This document shows positions 17,406 to 27,023 of a stretch of DNA of 64,000 nucleotides, in pieces; position 1 is the first letter of the stretch, and each line of letters starts with the position of its first letter. Made by a program: the position numbers and the translations under genes. A model generated the notes under the pieces. It ran no database searches and had not been told where the DNA came from. It saw only the letters and a list, made by a program, of their open reading frames with translations. Origin of the DNA: Bacteroidales bacterium (lineage in GTDB: Bacteria > Bacteroidota > Bacteroidia > Bacteroidales > JAADJA01); NCBI GenBank assembly GCA_020438105.1, contig JAGQVE010000007.1:1-64000 (forward strand), written 5' to 3'.

Positions 17406-18476
17406 CTATTGAATTACCAGTTTTTTAATAGCAATTCTATTCTCCTGCCTGATAATCGCATAATAAAATCCAGGTTCAAATCCCTTATTTCGTAAATTAA
17501 TTTGCACCTGCTTTTTGTTTTGGAAACGACCTTGTAAATTGTGCTGATACACCTGTCTGCCTTCAGCATCAATAAAAAGCACATCAATGGAAGCATTTGA
17601 CTCAGCCTTGATGGTAATATTAAGCAGACCATCTGAAGGATTAGGAAATAAATTTATCTCTGCCTTTAATTGAGCAGGATTTACTCCTCCAGTTGTAAGC
17701 ATCCGAACCGAATCCATATAAAGATAAGAAGGCAACAACCCGTCGTCCGTTACTTTTAACAAAGGCAGTCCTTTGTTTTCACCTAACCATTTGTATTCAG
17801 TATATTGTCGATAAATAGGTATTCCAAAACCAAGTGAATCGATATATAGACTATCAAACTGCAAAACTTCCGATTTTAACCTGACCGTTTCAAAACTTCC
17901 GAAGGGAGTAGTAAGTGTTCCCCAGCCATCAACATAATTGACCCGTTTTTTCCAACCCCCTGTATAGCCTATTCCGGGAATATCAATACCATAAGTTGCA
18001 TAAGAAGAGTCTTGGTTTCCATAATTTATCGGAAACTTAAAAATTATATCCGGATCATTGTATTTATTCGGCAATGGAATGCTATTCAGGGTAATCCCAA
18101 ATCCCACACTTCTGAAATCACTACTTTGATTTTTATAATATTCGTAAACATCGGTAACTTCAAAACCTGGAATTTGATCAAACTCAAGTTGCTTTTTTGC
18201 CAGATTGGCAGAAAGAAAAAAGATCAATTGATAAACCCAGGGTGTTTCCTGCACTGAAACGAATGTATCAACTCGCTGCAAAGCAGGCTGCAATTCGGAA
18301 AAGTCCCAGTTAAAATTAGGTCCTGTAGAACTAAAATCCAAACCCGAGATATCATAGGCTGTGCTTAACCTGATGGTATCACCTGCTTGGGGCATATCTC
18401 CATTATCAATAGTAATTTGTGCAAATGATATTGCAGGAAATACTACTACCAGAAATAAAAATCGAAGAGAACGCAT
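17406..18476 (-). CDS. Secreted protein of unknown function with T9SS sorting domain
   Basis: 356 aa from the ATG complementary to 18474-18476 (MRSLRFLFLVVVF). An upstream in-frame ATG at 18494 overlaps the predicted -7 element, so it cannot be on the transcript. The signal peptide ends ISFAQ. The body (about 20-275) is beta-rich, with a stretch about a meal of W/Y/G-containing strands (GGWKKRVNYVDGWGTL) that I recognise only as common in uncharacterised Bacteroidota secreted proteins. About 280-356 is a type A T9SS domain (INLFPNPSDGLLNI to KKLVIQ). It converges with the transglutaminase-like gene, 9 bp apart. No enzymatic motif is seen. Confidence 0.75.
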   Translation of the reverse strand: MRSLRFLFLVVVFPAISFAQITIDNGDMPQAGDTIRLSTAYDISGLDFSSTGPNFNWDFSELQPALQRVDTFVSVQETPWVYQLIFFLSANLAKKQLEFDQIPGFEVTDVYEYYKNQSSDFRSVGFGITLNSIPLPNKYNDPDIIFKFPINYGNQDSSYATYGIDIPGIGYTGGWKKRVNYVDGWGTLTTPFGSFETVRLKSEVLQFDSLYIDSLGFGIPIYRQYTEYKWLGENKGLPLLKVTDDGLLPSYLYMDSVRMLTTGGVNPAQLKAEINLFPNPSDGLLNITIKAESNASIDVLFIDAEGRQVYQHNLQGRFQNKKQVQINLRNKGFEPGFYYAIIRQENRIAIKKLVIQ

Positions 18477-18491
18477 AGTTATGGTTTTTGG

Positions 18492-18522
18492 CAAATGTAG
18501 CCACTTTACTCTTAACCTCCAA
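18492..18522 (-). promoter_or_regulatory. Promoter of the 17406-18476 T9SS gene
   Basis: On the minus strand TTG (complement of 18520-18522) and TACATTTG (complement of 18492-18499) are 20 bp apart, a full-consensus pair. Predicted transcription starts near 18485, between the two candidate ATGs, which decides for the downstream one. Confidence 0.7.
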
Positions 18523-18596
18523 CAGTTTTATAATTCCAGTCATCTGCCAAAATTTGCCTATTTTAGCAAGGGTATGAGCTTTGATTGGCAACCGTT

Positions 18597-19289
18597 ATGG
18601 CTAACGAAAAACAAAACATCCTTAAAAGCCTTCTTCCACCGGCATTAATAATATTGCTCCTTTGGCTGATCAAGTTGGGTGAAATTATAACTCAAACGGA
18701 CTTGCATCACCTTGGAATATACCCCTTAAAATTGGAAGGACTTACAGGAATAATAACTGCTCCACTGGTTCATGGCGACATCAAACACCTTTCTGCGAAC
18801 TCGGTGCCGTTATTTGTGCTTGCAGCTTGTTTACTTTATTTTTATCGGGAGATCGCCATTAAAACAGCCATCATTATTTATATTATCACAGGAATTTGCG
18901 TTTGGGTTGGAGGTAGAGAATCGTGGCATATTGGGGCATCGGGTGTAGTTTACGGACTTGCCGGGTTCCTGTTTTTCAGTGGAATATTTCGTCGGGATTC
19001 CAGGCTTCTTGCCATAACCATGTTGGTTACTTTTTTATACGGAGGCCTTGTTTGGGGAGTTTTTCCTGATTTTTTCCCGGAGGAAAACATCTCCTACGAA
19101 TCTCATTTTTGGGGCCTTGTTACCGGATCAATTCTGGCTTTTTATTTCAGAAGAGAGGGACCCAAAAAGAAAAAATACCTTTGGGAGATTGAGGAAGAAA
19201 TAGATGAACAACAGCGCCTGATACAGGAAAAGAACAACTCAAACTCCGTTTTAATCAATTATGTGGAACCTGATAGCGAGCATCATTAA
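18597..19289 (+). CDS. Rhomboid-family intramembrane serine protease
   Basis: 230 aa from the ATG at 18597; a TTG four codons upstream is also in frame. Six hydrophobic segments are visible. The catalytic serine lies in WHIGASGVVYGLAGF, the oxyanion-type Asn in HLSANSVPLF, and the catalytic His in SYESHFWGLVTG, all in the order and membrane positions of the family. It cleaves membrane proteins within or next to their transmembrane helix; substrates cannot be predicted. The tail after about 195 is charged and cytoplasmic. The stop is followed after only 2 bp by aat, so both are probably made from one mRNA. Confidence 0.88.
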   Translation: MANEKQNILKSLLPPALIILLLWLIKLGEIITQTDLHHLGIYPLKLEGLTGIITAPLVHGDIKHLSANSVPLFVLAACLLYFYREIAIKTAIIIYIITGICVWVGGRESWHIGASGVVYGLAGFLFFSGIFRRDSRLLAITMLVTFLYGGLVWGVFPDFFPEENISYESHFWGLVTGSILAFYFRREGPKKKKYLWEIEEEIDEQQRLIQEKNNSNSVLINYVEPDSEHH

Positions 19290-19291
19290 TA

Positions 19292-19966
19292 ATGCCTGTT
19301 TTTAAATTAACTGAAGAAATCGTCTTCCCTGACCCCGAACTTGCTGATGAATCAGGATTACTGGCCGTAGGTGGTGACTTAACTCACGAACGACTAATTT
19401 TAGCTTATGCAAATGGCATTTTCCCATGGTACTCAAAAGGAGAACCCATTTTATGGTGGTCGCCTAACCCAAGAATGATTCTTTTACCTCAAAACATTAA
19501 AATTTCTAAAAGCCTTGATCAAACCATCCGGCTTAATAAATACACCACCACCTTCGACAATGCATTTGAAGAAGTGATAAAATCATGTAAAACAGCCCCC
19601 CGGCCTGGACAAACAGGAACATGGATCACCGCTGAAATGCAGGAAGCTTACATTGCTTTGCATAAGCTTGGTTTTGCCCACTCCGTCGAAACCTGGCAAA
19701 ACGAGGAACTGGTTGGCGGTTTGTATGGGGTATCGCTTGGCAAAGCCTTTTTTGGTGAATCGATGTTTTTCAAGTCACGGGATGCTTCCAAGGTAGCTTT
19801 GGTAAATCTTGCGAGCTTTCTTCAAAAACATAATTTTAAGTTCATTGATTCCCAGGTTGAAACTGATCATTTAAAAAGCATGGGAGCAATTTCGATTAGC
19901 AGGCCTGAATTCCTGGAACTATTAAAAGAAGCAATTCTTCTTCCTACAAAAAGAGGAAAGTGGTAA
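19292..19966 (+). CDS. aat: Leucyl/phenylalanyl-tRNA-protein transferase
   Basis: 224 aa, full length for the family. It transfers Leu or Phe from aminoacyl-tRNA to the N-terminal Arg or Lys of proteins, marking them for ClpS/ClpAP in the N-degron pathway. Signature motifs are GLLAVGGDLTHERLILAY, GIFPWYSKGEPILWWSPNPR, and the conserved SVETW and GGLYGVSLGKAFFGESMF segments. It lies 2 bp after the rhomboid gene and 27 bp before the deaminase gene. Cytoplasmic. Identification is secure. Confidence 0.95.
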   Translation: MPVFKLTEEIVFPDPELADESGLLAVGGDLTHERLILAYANGIFPWYSKGEPILWWSPNPRMILLPQNIKISKSLDQTIRLNKYTTTFDNAFEEVIKSCKTAPRPGQTGTWITAEMQEAYIALHKLGFAHSVETWQNEELVGGLYGVSLGKAFFGESMFFKSRDASKVALVNLASFLQKHNFKFIDSQVETDHLKSMGAISISRPEFLELLKEAILLPTKRGKW

Positions 19967-19993
19967 ATTTGCACCACAAACTAAAGGTTTATT

Positions 19994-20467
19994 ATGGAAG
20001 AAAAAAATCAATTTATGAAAGAGGCAATTCGATTGGCAGGTGAAAATCTGATAAGCCAAAAGGGAGGTCCATTTGGAGCTGTGATTGTAAAAAACGGTGA
20101 AATTATCGGAAGGGGTGCAAACACGGTAGTGGAGGGAAATGATCCTACTGCTCACGCCGAAATAAATGCGATCAGAGAAGCTTGCACCAATTTAGGAAGC
20201 TATCAACTGGATGGTTGTGAAATCTATACAAGTTGCGAACCATGCCCCATGTGTTTGGGTGCAATCTACTGGGCCCGGCCATCAAAAATATATTTTGCAG
20301 CCGACCGGCACGACGCTGAAATGGCAGGATTTGATGATTCGCTCATTTATCAAGAGATCAAAGCACCCATCGCAGACAGGCAAATACCCCTGGAACAGTT
20401 GATGAAAGCCGAAGCTGCTGAACTTTTTCAAAAATGGAATAATTTGGATAAAAAAGTAGAATATTAA
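19994..20467 (+). CDS. Guanine-deaminase-like nucleoside/base deaminase
   Basis: 157 aa of the cytidine-deaminase superfamily. Zinc ligands and the catalytic Glu are in HAEINAI (H54, E56) and PCPMC (C84, C87). The C-terminal ADRHDAEMAGFDDSLIYQEI matches the guanine deaminase (GuaD-type) tail rather than the TadA tRNA adenosine deaminase, and the 156-157 aa length fits GuaD. It would convert guanine to xanthine in purine salvage or catabolism. The stop and the next gene's start share an A (TAATG). Substrate choice between guanine and a related base is an inference from the tail. Confidence 0.8.
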   Translation: MEEKNQFMKEAIRLAGENLISQKGGPFGAVIVKNGEIIGRGANTVVEGNDPTAHAEINAIREACTNLGSYQLDGCEIYTSCEPCPMCLGAIYWARPSKIYFAADRHDAEMAGFDDSLIYQEIKAPIADRQIPLEQLMKAEAAELFQKWNNLDKKVEY

Positions 20468-20949
20468 TGAGTATTGATTACCTGTGGATAGGATTGGGAG
20501 TGATCCTGATCATTGTTGGCATTATTGGTTGTGTTCTACCAATTTTACCTGGCCAGATTTTAAGCTGGGGCTCCTTGCTGATGCTTCAACTCACATCCAA
20601 ACCACCCTTTACGATCAACTTTATTGTAATGTGGGCATTTATCACAGCAGCAGTTACATTGCTTGATTATTACGTACCCATATGGGGCACAAAAAAACTT
20701 GGAGGGTCTAAAAAGGGCATTTGGGGAGCTACATTTGGGTTGATAATCGGTATTTTCTTTTTTCCACCCTTTGGATTGATTGTGGGGCCGTTCGTAGGAG
20801 CATTCGCAGGTGAACTGATCGCCGGCAAAGATACCAACACAGCCTTCAAATCAGGACTGGGATCATTTATAGGATTTGTAGCAGGAACAGTAATGAAATT
20901 AGGAATATCTGTAGTAATGGCTTACTACTTCTTTTATAATGCTTTTTAA
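20467..20949 (+). CDS. DUF456-family membrane protein
   Basis: 160 aa with four or five hydrophobic segments. It has the DUF456 pattern [19 protein letters not shown] near the N-terminus and two glycine-rich helices further on ([31 protein letters not shown]). The family is widespread and functionally uncharacterised; the glycine-zipper helices suggest homo-oligomers in the inner membrane. It is translationally coupled to the deaminase by overlapping stop/start. No function is assigned. Confidence 0.8.
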   Translation: MSIDYLWIGLGVILIIVGIIGCVLPILPGQILSWGSLLMLQLTSKPPFTINFIVMWAFITAAVTLLDYYVPIWGTKKLGGSKKGIWGATFGLIIGIFFFPPFGLIVGPFVGAFAGELIAGKDTNTAFKSGLGSFIGFVAGTVMKLGISVVMAYYFFYNAF

Positions 20950-20985
20950 ATTGAACTAATTCAGGGTTTTTACGTATAGTGTTCA

Positions 20986-21002
20986 TTCCAATATCATTGG
21001 AA
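20986..21002. repeat. Inverted repeat upstream of UDP-xylose synthase gene
   Basis: TTCCAAT (20986-20992), spacer ATC, ATTGGAA (20996-21002): perfect 7-bp arms, 36 bp before the start codon at 21039. There is no T-run, so an operator or a short leader hairpin is more likely than a terminator. I found no clear TTG/TAnnTTTG promoter around it. Confidence 0.4.
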
Positions 21003-21038
21003 AGCCGAAAAAACTTTAAGAACCCGTAATTCGATAAT

Positions 21039-21974
21039 ATGAAAAAAAGAATTCTTGTCACCGGAGGAGCCGGTTTTCTTGGCTCACATTTATGCGAACG
21101 TTTATTAAATGAAGGAAATGAAGTGATCTGTCTCGATAATTTTTTCACAGGCAGCAAACAAAATGTAATTCATTTAATTGATAATCCTTACTTCGAAATG
21201 ATCAGGCATGATGTTACCATGCCCTTTTTTATTGAAGTAGACGAAATTTATAACCTGGCTTGCCCTGCATCGCCTATTCACTATCAGTATAATGCAATAA
21301 AAACCATCAAAACTTCTGTGATGGGAGCGATTAACATGCTGGGATTGGCAAAAAGGGTAAAAGCAAAAGTATTACAAGCCTCCACCAGCGAGGTATATGG
21401 CGACCCCGAGATACACCCTCAAACAGAAGATTACTGGGGTCATGTTAACCCTATTGGATTGCGTTCATGCTATGATGAAGGCAAACGTTGCGCCGAATCA
21501 CTGTTCTTTAATTATCATCGTCAAAATGATGTGCGGATTAAAGTGATGCGTATTTTTAATACCTATGGCCCGAGGATGGACCCGAATGATGGCCGTGTTG
21601 TAAGCAATTTCATTGTTCAGGCTCTGAAAAATGAGGATATTACCATTTACGGCGATGGTTCGCAAACCCGCAGCTTTTGTTATGTAGATGATTTGCTTGA
21701 AGGTATGGTGAGACTTATGAATACACCTGATGCTTTTACCGGACCGGTTAACATAGGCAACCCGGGTGAGTTTACAATTCTTGAGCTGGCGCAAAATGTA
21801 ATTGAACTTACAAATTCAAAGTCAAAAATCATCAATCAACCGTTGCCGGCTGACGACCCAATGCAACGCCAACCCGACATTACAATTGCCAAAAAAGAAC
21901 TCGGGTGGGAACCAAAAATTCCACTTCAGGAGGGATTGATTAAAACCATTGAATATTTTAAATCCGTAATTTAG
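21039..21974 (+). CDS. UDP-glucuronate decarboxylase (UDP-xylose synthase)
   Basis: 311 aa extended short-chain dehydrogenase. The NAD-binding [15 protein letters not shown] lies at 7-21, followed by [23 protein letters not shown], and the catalytic Tyr/Lys in [11 protein letters not shown]. The [21 protein letters not shown] segment is very characteristic of UDP-xylose synthases, which oxidise, decarboxylate and re-reduce UDP-glucuronate to UDP-xylose. The enzyme is soluble and lacks the membrane anchor of eukaryotic homologues. rfbD follows 5 bp later, so this is a sugar-nucleotide operon feeding glycan assembly. Confidence 0.88.
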   Translation: MKKRILVTGGAGFLGSHLCERLLNEGNEVICLDNFFTGSKQNVIHLIDNPYFEMIRHDVTMPFFIEVDEIYNLACPASPIHYQYNAIKTIKTSVMGAINMLGLAKRVKAKVLQASTSEVYGDPEIHPQTEDYWGHVNPIGLRSCYDEGKRCAESLFFNYHRQNDVRIKVMRIFNTYGPRMDPNDGRVVSNFIVQALKNEDITIYGDGSQTRSFCYVDDLLEGMVRLMNTPDAFTGPVNIGNPGEFTILELAQNVIELTNSKSKIINQPLPADDPMQRQPDITIAKKELGWEPKIPLQEGLIKTIEYFKSVI

Positions 21975-21979
21975 CTTCT

Positions 21980-22831
21980 ATGAAAGTTTTAGTCACCGGG
22001 GGTAAAGGTCAGCTTGGTCAGTCAATTAAAAAAATAGCCGGCCTCTACCCTGACGTTTCATTTGAATATACCGATGTAGAAGAGTTGGACATCACCAACA
22101 AAGAAGCGATTTCTCGATATTTTGAAGAAAAAGGATTTACACATTTGGTAAATTGTGCGGCATACACAGCCGTGGATAAAGCCGAAGAGGATTCCTCCTT
22201 TGCAAATTTACTCAATGCAACAGCAGTGGGCTATTTATCTCAGGTTTGTGAAATGAATAATTGCATGTTCATTCACATCTCGACGGATTATGTTTTTGAC
22301 GGTAAAAATTTCAAGCCTTATAAAGAATCTGACCCTATGAAACCGGAAAGTGCATATGGAAAAACGAAAGCCGGTGGTGAACAGGAAGCCTTGAAAAATT
22401 GCAACAAAGCTTTTGTAATCCGTACATCCTGGCTTTACAGCGAATTTGGAAATAATTTTCTAAAAACAATTCTCCGTTTATCAAGCGAAAGAGATAAATT
22501 GACCATCGTTGCCGACCAAATTGGGACCCCCACTTATGCCACTCACCTGGCAAAGGCAATTATGGAGCTGATTATTAATGAAGCAAAATCGAGCTCTTCA
22601 ATTTATCATTTCTCAAATGAAGGTGTTGCAAGCTGGTATGATTTTGCATTGGAAATAGTAAACTCTTCAGGTAATAATTGTGAGGTTTTGCCAATTCCAA
22701 CTGAAGCCTATCCCCTGCCCGCACGCCGGCCTTATTATAGTGTGATGAGTAAGGATTTATTTTCAAATACCTTTGATTATAAAATTCCCCACTGGAAAGA
22801 TGGATTGCATGAATGCTTAAAGTTAATCTAA
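21980..22831 (+). CDS. rfbD: dTDP-4-dehydrorhamnose reductase
   Basis: 283 aa. N-terminal nucleotide-binding VTGGKGQLGQS, then NCAAYTAVDKAEED, HISTDYVFDG, and YGKTKAGGE with the Tyr-x3-Lys pair, followed by IRTSWLYSEFGNNF, all standard for RmlD. It performs the last step of dTDP-L-rhamnose synthesis. The other rml genes are not in the window, so they must lie elsewhere or the enzyme serves a related deoxysugar. It is 5 bp downstream of UDP-xylose synthase. Length is normal. Confidence 0.9.
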   Translation: MKVLVTGGKGQLGQSIKKIAGLYPDVSFEYTDVEELDITNKEAISRYFEEKGFTHLVNCAAYTAVDKAEEDSSFANLLNATAVGYLSQVCEMNNCMFIHISTDYVFDGKNFKPYKESDPMKPESAYGKTKAGGEQEALKNCNKAFVIRTSWLYSEFGNNFLKTILRLSSERDKLTIVADQIGTPTYATHLAKAIMELIINEAKSSSSIYHFSNEGVASWYDFALEIVNSSGNNCEVLPIPTEAYPLPARRPYYSVMSKDLFSNTFDYKIPHWKDGLHECLKLI

Positions 22832-22905
22832 GTTAAAGTTTATATTCGACAGATTGATTAATTCTGAAAAACAATATTTTTACAGATAATTCCAAACCGA
22901 AAAAC

Positions 22906-24645
22906 ATGGCTAATACAGAACAATACATTATTGACCGGGCTAAGAAATGGCTCGAAGGAAAATACGATGAAGACACAAAACATAAGGTTAAGGCATTGAT
23001 CGAAGCTGATTCAACTGAGCTAACTGATGCCTTTTACCGCGACCTGGAATTTGGAACAGGCGGATTACGTGGAATCATGGGGGTAGGAACCAACAGGATG
23101 AACAAGTATACGGTGGGAGCTGCCACCCAAGGACTTGCGAATTACCTTAAAAAGATGTTTGCCGACCGTGATGAGATATCAATGGCGATTGCTTATGATA
23201 GCAGGAATAACAATACTTTTTTTGCTGGTATTACTGCAGATGTGATGTCGGCCAACGGCATCAGGGTTTATGTATTTGAAGAACTGCGGCCAACACCTGA
23301 ACTATCTTTTGCCATCAGGCATTTAAAATGCCAGGCCGGTGTTGTTATTACCGCCTCGCACAATCCTCCTGAATACAATGGCTACAAAGCCTACTGGGAA
23401 GATGGGGGCCAGTTGATAAGTCCGCATGATAAAAATGTAATTGAGGAAGTAAATAAAATCAAGCGTGTAGATGAGGTAAATTTTGAAAGAAATCCAAACC
23501 TCGTTACGATGATTGGCAAAGAGATTGACAAGGTTTATCTTGAAAATATCAAATCCTTGTCGCTTTCAGGTGACATCATCCAAAGGCAGGAATCCATGAA
23601 AATTGTTTATACCCCGATTCATGGAACAGGTGTTCAACTGGTGCCATCCGGATTAAAAGCATTTGGTTTTAAAAATGTATTCAACGTACCCGAACAGGAT
23701 GTATCGGACGGGAACTTTCCTACGGTAAAATCACCTAATCCTGAAGAACCGGCAGCGCTTAATATGGCTATCGAAAAAGCCAAAGAAATAGGAGCAAATA
23801 TAGTGATGGCTACCGACCCCGATGCAGATCGTGTTGGAATTGCCGTGAGGGATTCAACCAATGAATTTGTGCTGCTCAACGGTAACCAAACGGCTACACT
23901 TTTGCTTTATTATCTGCTTAAGAAATGGAAAGAAGCCGGTAAAATTAATGGCAATCAATATATCGTCAAAACCATTGTAACTTCTGAAATATTGAAAGAC
24001 ATGGCATTGAAAAATGGCGTGGAGAGTTTTGACACACTCACTGGTTTTAAATACATTGCCGAAAAGCTCAGGCTTCTTGAAGGTAAAAAACAATTTATCG
24101 GAGGTGGTGAAGAAAGCTATGGGTACCTTGTTGGCGATTTTGTGAGAGATAAAGATGCCGTGATCTCCTGTTGTATGATCGCTGAAACGGCAGCCTGGGC
24201 TGCTGATCAGGGCAAAACACTTTATGAGCTTTTACCTGTTATTTATAAGGAAATTGGATTTTATCTTGAAAAGCTAATCTCAGTAACGAAAAAGGGAAAA
24301 CAAGGTGCAGAAGAAATTCAGGCGATGATGGATGGTTACAGGAGTGCGCCTCCAGCAACTATCAATGGTTCCAAATTAGTTGAAATTAGGGATTATCAAT
24401 TGCAGGTTCAAAAGGATATGAAAGCAGGAACAAGTAGTAAGATTGAATTGCCAAAATCCAATGTATTGCAGTTCTTCCTTGAGGATGGGAGTAAAATTTC
24501 AGTTCGCCCCTCGGGAACCGAACCAAAAATCAAGTTTTATTTCAGTGTAAAAGGAGAACTTATGGATGTGGGTGATTTTAAGAATGCTGAAAAAGAACTC
24601 AGCGATAAAATTGATAAGATCATTGATGATATGAAACTCAGATAA
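22906..24645 (+). CDS. Phosphoglucomutase/phosphomannomutase-type phospho-sugar mutase
   Basis: 579 aa, alpha-D-phosphohexomutase family of the long PgcA-like form. It opens with an N-terminal GTGGLRGIMGVGTNRMN and the catalytic phosphoserine loop ITASHNPPEYNGYK (serine near 146). The metal-binding loop is ATDPDADRVGIAV, the sugar-specificity loop GGGEESYGYLVG, and the phosphate-binding loop VRPSGTEPKIKFYF near the C-terminus. It interconverts hexose 1- and 6-phosphates and supplies precursors for the sugar nucleotides made upstream. A perfect bidirectional terminator follows 3 bp after the stop. Glucose versus mannose preference is not resolved. Confidence 0.88.
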   Translation: MANTEQYIIDRAKKWLEGKYDEDTKHKVKALIEADSTELTDAFYRDLEFGTGGLRGIMGVGTNRMNKYTVGAATQGLANYLKKMFADRDEISMAIAYDSRNNNTFFAGITADVMSANGIRVYVFEELRPTPELSFAIRHLKCQAGVVITASHNPPEYNGYKAYWEDGGQLISPHDKNVIEEVNKIKRVDEVNFERNPNLVTMIGKEIDKVYLENIKSLSLSGDIIQRQESMKIVYTPIHGTGVQLVPSGLKAFGFKNVFNVPEQDVSDGNFPTVKSPNPEEPAALNMAIEKAKEIGANIVMATDPDADRVGIAVRDSTNEFVLLNGNQTATLLLYYLLKKWKEAGKINGNQYIVKTIVTSEILKDMALKNGVESFDTLTGFKYIAEKLRLLEGKKQFIGGGEESYGYLVGDFVRDKDAVISCCMIAETAAWAADQGKTLYELLPVIYKEIGFYLEKLISVTKKGKQGAEEIQAMMDGYRSAPPATINGSKLVEIRDYQLQVQKDMKAGTSSKIELPKSNVLQFFLEDGSKISVRPSGTEPKIKFYFSVKGELMDVGDFKNAEKELSDKIDKIIDDMKLR

Positions 24646-24648
24646 AAG

Positions 24649-24677
24649 AAAAGGCCCTGACAAAATCAGGGCCTTTT
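24649..24677. terminator. Bidirectional intrinsic terminator between the sugar mutase and LamG genes
   Basis: AAAAGGCCCTGA (24649-24660) and TCAGGGCCTTTT (24666-24677) form a perfect 12-bp stem with a 5-nt loop between convergent genes. T-runs occur on both strands. Confidence 0.8.
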
Positions 24678-24698
24678 CAATCTAACAGCATTAAGTTC

Positions 24699-27023
24699 TT
24701 AATTGATAAACACTTTACATGTAGTTATATTTTCAGGTGTAATAATTTCAACCAGGTAATAGCCATTCATCGAATTTACGTCAATCATATTTGTTCCTTT
24801 AAATAGGTTAGCTGTGGTTATTAACCGGCCGGAAAGGTCAAAAACCCTTGCTTCGCCAAATTCACTTTCTTCCAGACTTACAACCACTTGTTGGTTTTTA
24901 ACAAATACCATGGCATCGGTATTTATTGATTCCTCATATTGTAAATCTCCATATGAAAAGCGAAGTTCAAAACGATTCGGATCATCATCAGCAGAAGCCG
25001 TAAATTTATAAGCCCCTGAAGCTTTTAGATTAAACAGCACCGCTTCCTTTTTGTCATAAACAAAAAGTGGCAATGAGGCTAAACCATCCTTGGTTTTAAA
25101 AGAAAGCTCATAAATACCACTTATTCCAGCCTCGAATTTAACAGGGATTACAGTGTTTGAATTAATATGATCAATAGTATTGATTGAATAAATTGTTTCA
25201 GGTTCAAAACTGCTGTAAATCTGAGGAATTTCAGTGCTTCCTTTCAATTTTAGGGCGTCCATTAATCCATCAAATGAAACAGTTGCGCCTTCCTTTGCCC
25301 TGATAACCATTTCGTCATAAAGCCCGTTTGCATCCTTCACCGTTAATTTAATGTATTGCTCATCATTAAGCGTACTTTTAAATAATTCCTGACCGGTGTG
25401 TATTCTTGTATTGTTTGTCACCTGAATGCTCCCGCCTGAAGTATTATTGCATTTTACAAAAAACCCCTGATGAGGAGCAATTTCATTAGTGGCACCATGG
25501 GTGCTTATTCCATCAACATACGAAGCATACTGACGATTTCCCATAATATAAGTTATCATGTAAATAGCATCATCTACATTAGTTTTCGTCCAGTTTGCAT
25601 CATCCCAATCAATACCTGAGGGATAAGGATTACCAATAAAATTATAACCTGTCGGATCTTCACCCGGAGGTGCACTTGTACCTGTAGTATTTGATAATGA
25701 CATGGAGTAATTACCAGTATTAAGCAATCCTGTAAAATCAACGGTTGTGGCTCCTGTATAAGCAGTAGATGCCCATGCTGCATAGCCCTGCATTTCATTC
25801 AGGGGAGCAGTGGTACTTGTGATATAACTCCAGGTTTCCGTTGGTTCATCCCAGCTTCTTAAATATATGCTTGTAAAAACCCCTGAAGTTGCGTCTGTTA
25901 CCGGTGAAGACACATAATGCCATTGATCTTCCGATAAATACCTTTGAACAGTTGCACTGCTGTAAGATATTGTTCCGTCATCAATGAAAGAACCCGTTCC
26001 GGTTGCATCCGATTCAATTAAAAAATCATCATCAACGGTTAATGTGTATGTATTATCAACAGTGAATTCACCGGTGGTTCCAATAATAATTTTGGAAAGC
26101 GTTTCATCGGCCGCAAGATTTATATTATCATTAATCTTCACCTGTGCCCAATCATTCATGGGCGCTAATTGTCCGGATGCCCAAACCCAGGAGGAATCAT
26201 AGTTCCCATCGGTAATTGTGTAATATGGAATTGGAGCAGTACTTGAAAACCAATCCGGGTCACGAACATCTGCACCTTCAGATGAACCTAAAAATCCATC
26301 AAAACCATTTGAACTTTTATCAAATATTTGGTCCCCTGAACCTTCATTCAAATCCCAATATGTATAAATTCCAGATTCATTTCCGGTAATTTCCCGGTAC
26401 ATATTTGCCTGGATTTCTGACTGACTTCTTGCATAATTCCATATTCTAAGATCATCAATAGCACCCTCCAGATAACCATATTGGCCTTCATCCCTATATC
26501 CCAAATACATTCCAGAATTGGGACTATAAAGTGGTTGAACACCAAGCGAGTCAACAACATTAAAAGTTTTAACCAATTCTCCATCGATATATAACTTCAT
26601 GTAAGTTCCATCATAAGTCCCTGCAAGATGATGCCACTCATTAAGTCTGATTGTGTCTCCCGAATGAACTCCCACATGATAGATACCTGTCGACCCGAAA
26701 TTCAGGCCAAATGCCATCTGTTTATCATGACCCTGGTAATGACCCAAACCCAAAACCATCAATATAATGCCATAATCATTGTGTGAAGTAATTGCAGGAT
26801 CAGTCTTTTGCATCATGATTGGACTACCGGTAGCATTGCCCAGGCTATTATACCTATCCAGGTTCACCCACGATTCTACTGTTAATTCAGTAAATCCAAT
26901 CATTTCATAATCGACATTTACCTTATCCTTATAGTTGAAATGCAATGCTGTATTGCTTTGTCCATTTACTGAGAAGCTCAGTAGAATAAGACAGTAAAGC
27001 ACTAAGAAGTAAATATTTTTCAT
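24699..27023 (-). CDS. LamG-domain secreted protein with T9SS sorting domain
   Basis: 774 aa. The signal peptide runs from MKNIYFLVLYCLIL to SVNGQ. A LamG/concanavalin-like jelly-roll (about 25-220) shows ELTVESWVNLDRY, EWHHLAGTYDGTYMKLYIDG and IDDLRIWNYARSQSEI. A long beta-rich region (about 280-560) holds the YNFIGNPYPSGIDWD type of stretch common in Bacteroidota secreted proteins. About 600-690 is an uncharacterised domain, and the end (about 700-774) is a T9SS sorting domain finishing TTCKVFIN. It is probably a surface carbohydrate- or matrix-binding protein. A TAATTTTG -7 element lies at 27060-27067 on the minus strand, without a clear TTG partner. Confidence 0.8.
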   Translation of the reverse strand: MKNIYFLVLYCLILLSFSVNGQSNTALHFNYKDKVNVDYEMIGFTELTVESWVNLDRYNSLGNATGSPIMMQKTDPAITSHNDYGIILMVLGLGHYQGHDKQMAFGLNFGSTGIYHVGVHSGDTIRLNEWHHLAGTYDGTYMKLYIDGELVKTFNVVDSLGVQPLYSPNSGMYLGYRDEGQYGYLEGAIDDLRIWNYARSQSEIQANMYREITGNESGIYTYWDLNEGSGDQIFDKSSNGFDGFLGSSEGADVRDPDWFSSTAPIPYYTITDGNYDSSWVWASGQLAPMNDWAQVKINDNINLAADETLSKIIIGTTGEFTVDNTYTLTVDDDFLIESDATGTGSFIDDGTISYSSATVQRYLSEDQWHYVSSPVTDATSGVFTSIYLRSWDEPTETWSYITSTTAPLNEMQGYAAWASTAYTGATTVDFTGLLNTGNYSMSLSNTTGTSAPPGEDPTGYNFIGNPYPSGIDWDDANWTKTNVDDAIYMITYIMGNRQYASYVDGISTHGATNEIAPHQGFFVKCNNTSGGSIQVTNNTRIHTGQELFKSTLNDEQYIKLTVKDANGLYDEMVIRAKEGATVSFDGLMDALKLKGSTEIPQIYSSFEPETIYSINTIDHINSNTVIPVKFEAGISGIYELSFKTKDGLASLPLFVYDKKEAVLFNLKASGAYKFTASADDDPNRFELRFSYGDLQYEESINTDAMVFVKNQQVVVSLEESEFGEARVFDLSGRLITTANLFKGTNMIDVNSMNGYYLVEIITPENITTCKVFIN

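Noticed and set aside
24814..26202. Several plus-strand ORFs of 60-75 codons within the LamG gene
   Set aside because: They are shadows of the continuous minus-strand gene and have unrelated, low-complexity peptides.
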